A DNA stretch of 64,000 nucleotides from Zhengitettix transpicula (Eukaryota; Arthropoda; Insecta; Orthoptera; Tetrigidae). Position numbers and translations under genes: made by a program. Where the stretch lies: assembly GCA_037074705.1 (NCBI GenBank), contig CM073591.1, positions 80,520,532 to 80,584,531 on the forward strand, read 5' to 3'. Of the stretch, positions 53,801 through 60,558 are shown one piece after another. Each line of letters begins with the position of its first letter. Within the stretch, counting starts at the first letter, position 1. Under the pieces are notes generated by a model that did not search any database, had not been told where the DNA came from, and saw nothing but the letters and a program-made list of their open reading frames with translations.

Positions 53801-56800
53801 AAAGTTTAACTCTGAAGCAGCTTAACAAGGGTGGGATAAATGGGCTTCTGTCACACACATCAGCTTAATTATATTGCAGCTGAATATAGTGGCTTATCAG
53901 TGCTTATAATCCATACCTATTCCTTTTGTTGTTCATATTTTTAAATTTTTTGTTTTTGATGTATAATTAAAATACATTTCACTTTATATTTATAAGTAAC
54001 TTCCTATTTGTAAATAATGAATTTCAATTTTCAATGTGCAAACAAAAGGAAGGTGAGTGGGAGACATTTATAGTTTGGCCCAAAAGTGTGGAATTCTGGG
54101 CCCATCAGTAGAGTTTAGATTAATTAATTTTGTTCCACACAACAACTACTTACCAAACACAGATATCCTCATGAGTTGGATTAATGAATTTAGTATGGAA
54201 GCACACGTGTTAATGAAGAATCATGGAAAATGGTAATAAAGTAACATCTTGATTATTTTTAAATTTACAGTGAATTGGAAATATAATAAAGTTGTCATTT
54301 TGTGTTGTAAACTGTAAAATGTGTGGATTGATTGATTTGTTATTTATCTCATGTCACAATATTAAAATCATTTTATTTATATATCTCTTCTTTATCTCAG
54401 TGCATTCATTCACATTTTTTTAATTTTATATTTTCACTTTCCTCATTTTTGAATAAGTTATTTAAACTTTGTGCATGTAAGTCAGTTCTGTGTATAAGCA
54501 TGTTTTGCTTTTTAAAAATTTACATTTCTGTGTTTTACATCTGGAATTTACATAGTATTAATATTCAATAAAATTTCAGTGTTTTATATATAATTTCCCT
54601 TTCTAATGTTAAAAGCAAAAGATTGCAAATTAAAAAAGTCAGAGAATCCAATATTTTCAGTTTTGATTATTTTAAAATTTGAATGTTTTTAAATGCCCAT
54701 GTACTCGGCTCCAAAATTTTATATTCATAATCTTATGACTAAGGTTTGGCATATGATTCATTAATCCAAATCTAAAACCCACATTATCAATTAATGACAA
54801 TTAAATTTACATACACAAACAGTTTGAATAATTCCAAACCACTGTTGAAACTATACATTTATCTTATTGCATTTCTACAATATTGTTGCTGCATAACATT
54901 GAAAGTTTATTTTATTTTCTGATCAGTATTTGTCAAATTTTCATGATAAACTTATTTAAAATAATCCATCGTGTGTCCATAAGTTTTTGCATACAACAAA
55001 TTTATATGTATATTATACTTAATTTTTGTTTACCAGGTTAAAATTCTTTTGTTGTATTGGAGAAGCAAATAATGCTGTTCTCTGTTGCTGTTTTCTTGAT
55101 TTTATTATATCATTCATATTGAACATATTTTGTTTTCAAATAATTATAATAATACAGATCCTTGATCTCTGTTCATTTATCATTGCATTTGAAAAATATA
55201 TATGTATATATAATTATTGTATTTGTGATGTAATGATTACATGTTATCCAAAATGACAATATTCAAAATCTAATCTTGTGTTAAATTAAACTTTGTTCAA
55301 CATAGGAGAAAGAAGATGGCCCATTGTACAAGTTCTACCAAATAATATTAGATGCTGGTGGTGAGTTCATGAATCGAATCAACAATATGAAGGAGCTTAC
55401 ATTGTTTGCACCATCAAATGCTGCCTGGACTGAAACAAAAATAAATCATTTGGTTGCTGACAAGCAAAAGTTCAGAGAGATCCTGAATTTGCATTTATTG
55501 GATAAGAAACTAAGCATAGAAAATATAATTGAAAACAATGTACCTCAGGTATGTTAATTAGTATAAAATAGCAAACTAACAAATCACTAACCATTTACTG
55601 TATTTAATTATTGAAACAAATTATTATGAAATATTTTTCCTATTTATATGTGGTTACATATAGTAGTTTGTAGAATTTATGGAAACAATTTCTCAATATA
55701 CTATAGTTAGTTAATTCCCAATGAATGCAGATTTGTTCAACTGTTATATAATTTATGCATGAACACAGTGCATTTAATACTCTTTTCAGTTTTTTCTCAA
55801 ATCCATATAGTATTAACCCAATTGAATATATGGTTTGTGCATATATATTATCAAATACAGAGAAAATGTCAGTACCGTGTAAGACTAAACTATATCTAAT
55901 GAACACAGCAGAAACTAAAATAGAAAATCCTCTCAGAAATAATTTCCACCAACATTGAGATAGTCTCCAAACATCTTTCTAACCGTAAAAAATATTCTCA
56001 ACCACCTATATGAACTCTCCTTTTACCCAAGCCATTACTGAAAATTTTAAGAACATCTTTCTGTCCCAAGTGCCTACACTGAGCTTCAATTTCAGGTGTC
56101 ACAAACTATCTCTTTTTCCTTTCCATGCCAATACTCTCAATTATATATATAATTGTATAGTGAGAAAAGATTAAAAAATGGGAGAAAGGTGGGAATCTGC
56201 TCTAAAGAAAGAATATGCTCAGACATAGAAATAAACACAAAGGGAAGCATATGTTCAGAGCATAGAGAGTAAAGAAAGAAGAATGTAATACCAAAATTAA
56301 TCAGCAAGGCCAGGAATCGAACCCAGATACATTTGTTCAGTACACAAACTGCTCTACTGACTGCCTAGTGAATATAGCCAGTCTTATTACAGGATTACAG
56401 GGTAGAATAGATAGAGTAGAGGGAGCAACCATTAAGGAATAATTATGATATATATCAAATAAGGAAATGTAGCGAGGTCGAATTGATTAACTCATTTGGA
56501 TAAGAAGCACAGACAGAGAAATTTTATTTTATCCCAGCTGACTATGCTACCTGTTAAATGCCAGTCCCACTTTCCTATCCAAATGAATTATATGTATATA
56601 ACACATTTAGTTATGAAAGAGAGAGAGTAAAGTCGACTTACCTGAAATCAGTCCTGGATCAAGTATTAATTTCAGGTAAGCCAACTTCTCTTTATAGCTT
56701 GCCTATCTAAATGTGTTTTTTAATTAAAGATGTGACATTGTCAAAAATAATTGCAATATTGGTATGGAGAGGACAGCTTGTGCACAGAATGGTGTAACAT

Positions 56801-59800
56801 ATATATATATATATATATATAATTTGACCTTGTCATATTTTCCTAAGGAGCAGTCAGTTTACTGATAATAGAAGCTTGTTATTCAGACTAATGTAAATTA
56901 TAAAATTTGGAGAACCTTCACCCACTTGATCTTTCAGTTACTAGCTAATAGCTAATGAAATTAGAAATGTTTTTTGAGTAGCTGGAAATGTCAAAAATGT
57001 ATACTGTATTTGTTGTGACATTATCACAACTGAGTATGTTTGACATTTTATTACTAGTGGCTGTTTTTTATATACAAATTGTTATATATAATGACATAGT
57101 GCTATACATTTAATATTTTTACATTATTGTCCTATAAAATATACTATGTTCAATATATATATATTGTTTGTATTCAATGGTTTTAGAAAACAAACAATTA
57201 TGATTGAGGTTTCAATTTGTATGAATCAGTGAATTACTTACATGTTTTGTGGTGGTGTTTCTTATTACCTACAAATTATGAGTAATGCATGGAAATATTG
57301 ACTGTTTCTAGCTTTTCCTCAATAAATTTAAGTATTTAAGCATCACTTTAATGATTTGTGATATTTCTTTAGATTCAATAAGTCACTTTAAAGTGTAAGC
57401 CAATAAGATGACAGTAAGTACAGTTTCCAATATTATACAAGAATATACTATACATGTTCTAGCTTACTGTTATTATTATTATTTTGGCTTTTGTTACTAA
57501 TTGGCTAATTGGAACTTAATTACAGCTTGTAGTTGCTATTGTTACATAAGGGGTTCTTTCATTAATTAACATTCACTATGTCTTCCCTTAGTTAATTGAA
57601 TCTTGACGAAAGAATTCTGTTTATAAATAGATACCAGAGGAAAATTAATTTTCTAATTTTTTGTAATGTTTTATTCAATTATCCATTAATTTTTGACCCA
57701 AGAGGACAAAAAATATATTAAATTGATATGCACTCTTTAAGTTTTATCATATAATTTATACCTCATTTACAATTTTATTCCCATAATTCTTAACACATCT
57801 CTTTAATGCATTAAGCTATTGTGTAATTTAACATTTGAATTTTATATTTTGTAGTGCTATTCAGTTTCAATACTATTAGCATGTATTTTTCATGAATTTA
57901 TAATCAACATATGTGTTCTATGTTTAACATTTATTTTCTAATAATCATTTCTCAACTTTTTCACAAATTATGTAACATTTTCAATGTAGTTATCAGTTTA
58001 AGGAATATTTAAAGTATTTTAGTAACTAAAATAATATTTTATTCATTGTATTGTATTATTCATTTGTATTGTGTATATTCCAACTACCGAGTAACAGCCA
58101 GTATAGTTTTAATGAAATATATGGAAATAGATAATGTGAATCTTTACATGATCATAGTGCACACTGAAATAATATAAGGTGAATTCATAATTGATATAGA
58201 TTACAAGATTAGTAATTAATTATTGTGGGACAACACAGTACTATGAAATAAAGTCATATTAATTTTTTATTATCTCATAACATATATTTAATACTTTTTT
58301 AAATATTTTTACCATAATTTTGTCATCCTTGACTAAAATTGTAATGGGTCAAAACTCTCATAAAAACAAGTTAATGAAACAGTTTTCAAGTGCTCTCTGA
58401 CAGGTCCTATTGATGTGATAGAACAATGGTATGAATTAAGTTGAATTCAAATTGAAAACTTACAGTAAATATTACTTAGATCCAAATTTGAGCCACATTG
58501 CTGTAACTTACAATAAATGGGAATCATCCAGTGATTTCAGTCCTTATTATTTATTTAAATTTCTGAAACAATTAGTCAACTTGTAGTATCTGTTGTGTAA
58601 TTACACTCTTATATTTACCATTTCACATTTCTTCACTATTATGTAAAATCCAAAATACTTGACCAAAAGTAATGTGCTGTTTTCTGAAAGTTCAATAGTT
58701 ATATAGATAACTTTTTATATTTTATGGATAGTAATTAAAATATGCTTTTTACTAAGCGTCAAAGTATGGAGAGCCCTTGTTCACGCTAGCTGTTCCAGGT
58801 TCCCACTGCGGCTGAAAAAAAGAGCCTGTACTTCAATATTCTTAATGGCTCCGGAAACAAAACAATAACTGTGGAAGGTGGTGGAGTCAATGCAACCATA
58901 ATTCAGGCAAATATTGCAGCAACAAATGGAATGGTTCATATTATTGACAAGGTTCTTGGGGTACCATACACAACAGTACGTGAGAAGCTAGCAACCGATC
59001 CAATGCTTAAGTAAGGTTTCTGTTTTAATACCATATCTAAAGTATAAAAATTAGTCCATTTTCCATAGAAATCACTTATGGGAAGTTTTCTGATATAATG
59101 ACATAATATATTAAATCTTCTGAAAAACAAATTAGAAACACAATCTATATCAAATACAAATTCATTATTTTAATGTACATTTCTTTTACAGTAAAACCTA
59201 CCACTTAGGTGAAGTTGCAGATTTCAATACTATCCTAGGTGATCCTCACAAAAAGTTTACTTATTTTGTGCCTCGTGATTTAGCCTGGAAGCGAGCAGAA
59301 GTCAGATACCCTTCTGCACACAAGAAATTGTTTATGAAAGATTTTACATACCAGGTCAGTAAATACTTCAAATAAAATATTGAAATGTATGGTAGTAAAT
59401 TATGTGTAGTATAGAAGTTTGGGTGCCAGGTTATTTTTGTGAAGTAAACAACCAAACTTGGATAATTTAAATATTTAATTTAACGAACATGAAACATAGA
59501 TTCCTAAGCCGTGGTTTGAACTACTCAAGACATGGCTTTCTGTACAATTTTGTAGAGTGTCTGCTCCTGTCCACTCCTGACAGGGAACTGCCCTTTCAAG
59601 GCAACGCCAATAAAGCTCACCTGCCTCAATTGGTAAGAGCTCAACAATACACAGAAATACCATCAACACACAAAATTACGCCTATATCAATGGACACTCA
59701 TATAGGTTACTATATATATATATATATAGTAAAATGACAATAGGTCAGTGTAGGACCTGTTGTGATGCTGCATTTAGTTTGATCAGCTTTCCTTTGAGTT

Positions 59801-60520
59801 TTGTATTACTGTGCCAACATTGTTAGGTTACATAATTTTTGCGAACATGCCTAAAAGTTTTAGTCTCAAACTGAGCGGAGCTCAAACTGGATCTCTAAGA
59901 GATATATATATATTGGTATGGAAAGGATAGAGAGATAGGTTGGGCTTACCTGAAAGTGAAGTGCGGTGTCGCCATGAGGAACTGAAGGTTGTGCTTACTT
60001 GAAAGTGAAGTGCGGTGTCGCCATGAGGAACTGAAGGTTGTGCTTACCTGAAAGTGAAGTGCGGTGTCGCCATGAGGAACTGAAGGTTGTTTTTCAAATT
60101 TTCGGAGGCTCTCAGCCTCCCAGCCTCCTTCTTCAGGAAGGAGTGTTACACCATTCCGTGCACCGGCCGTCTGCGGACTGCGGAGTTTTGACCGCCGCAC
60201 GGCCAGTAGCCCATAAACAATCAACACCCCCACCAAGCCACTAACTTTCTCTCTCAGGGGAAGGTTGTGGCACAGGAAAGGTTAGGATACAGATCATTCA
60301 TACAAAGCATCCCATGTATACATGTATGCTTGAACATACAAATACACATAAACATGCACAGACACACATAAACATGCACAGACACACATAAACATGCACA
60401 GACACACATAAACATGCACAGACACACATAAACATGCACAGACACACATAAACATGCACAGACACACATCATCATGCACAGACACACATCATCATGCACA
60501 GACACACATAAACATGCACA

Positions 60521-60558
<38 letters not shown>

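Larger units (their letters stand above)
43740..55305 (+). other. Fas1 intron between exons E and F (11.6 kb)
   Basis: A phase-0 intron at the junction of domains 2 and 3. It is very AT-rich, with few mobile elements apart from an R1 fragment at 46735 and M2 elements at 47834-48200. Bases 43800-46700, 47060-47780 and 48210-55300 hold nothing I can name. A slightly CT-richer part lies at 52180-52620. Confidence 0.85.
55549..58798 (+). other. Fas1 intron between exons F and G (3.2 kb)
   Basis: A phase-0 intron in the middle of domain 3. It contains a SINE, two M2 elements and a (TA)n run between 56155 and 56822. The rest, including 56830-58790, is AT-rich without recognisable features. Confidence 0.85.

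Noticed and set aside
56290..56372. A working tRNA gene on the - strand
   Set aside because: The T-arm is perfect, but the 5' strand that should form the acceptor stem does not pair with the sequence after the T-arm.
60254..60553. 99-codon Cys/Val-rich frame on the - strand
   Set aside because: It is a translation of the 20-bp minisatellite and CA run. The period of the peptide equals that of the DNA repeat.
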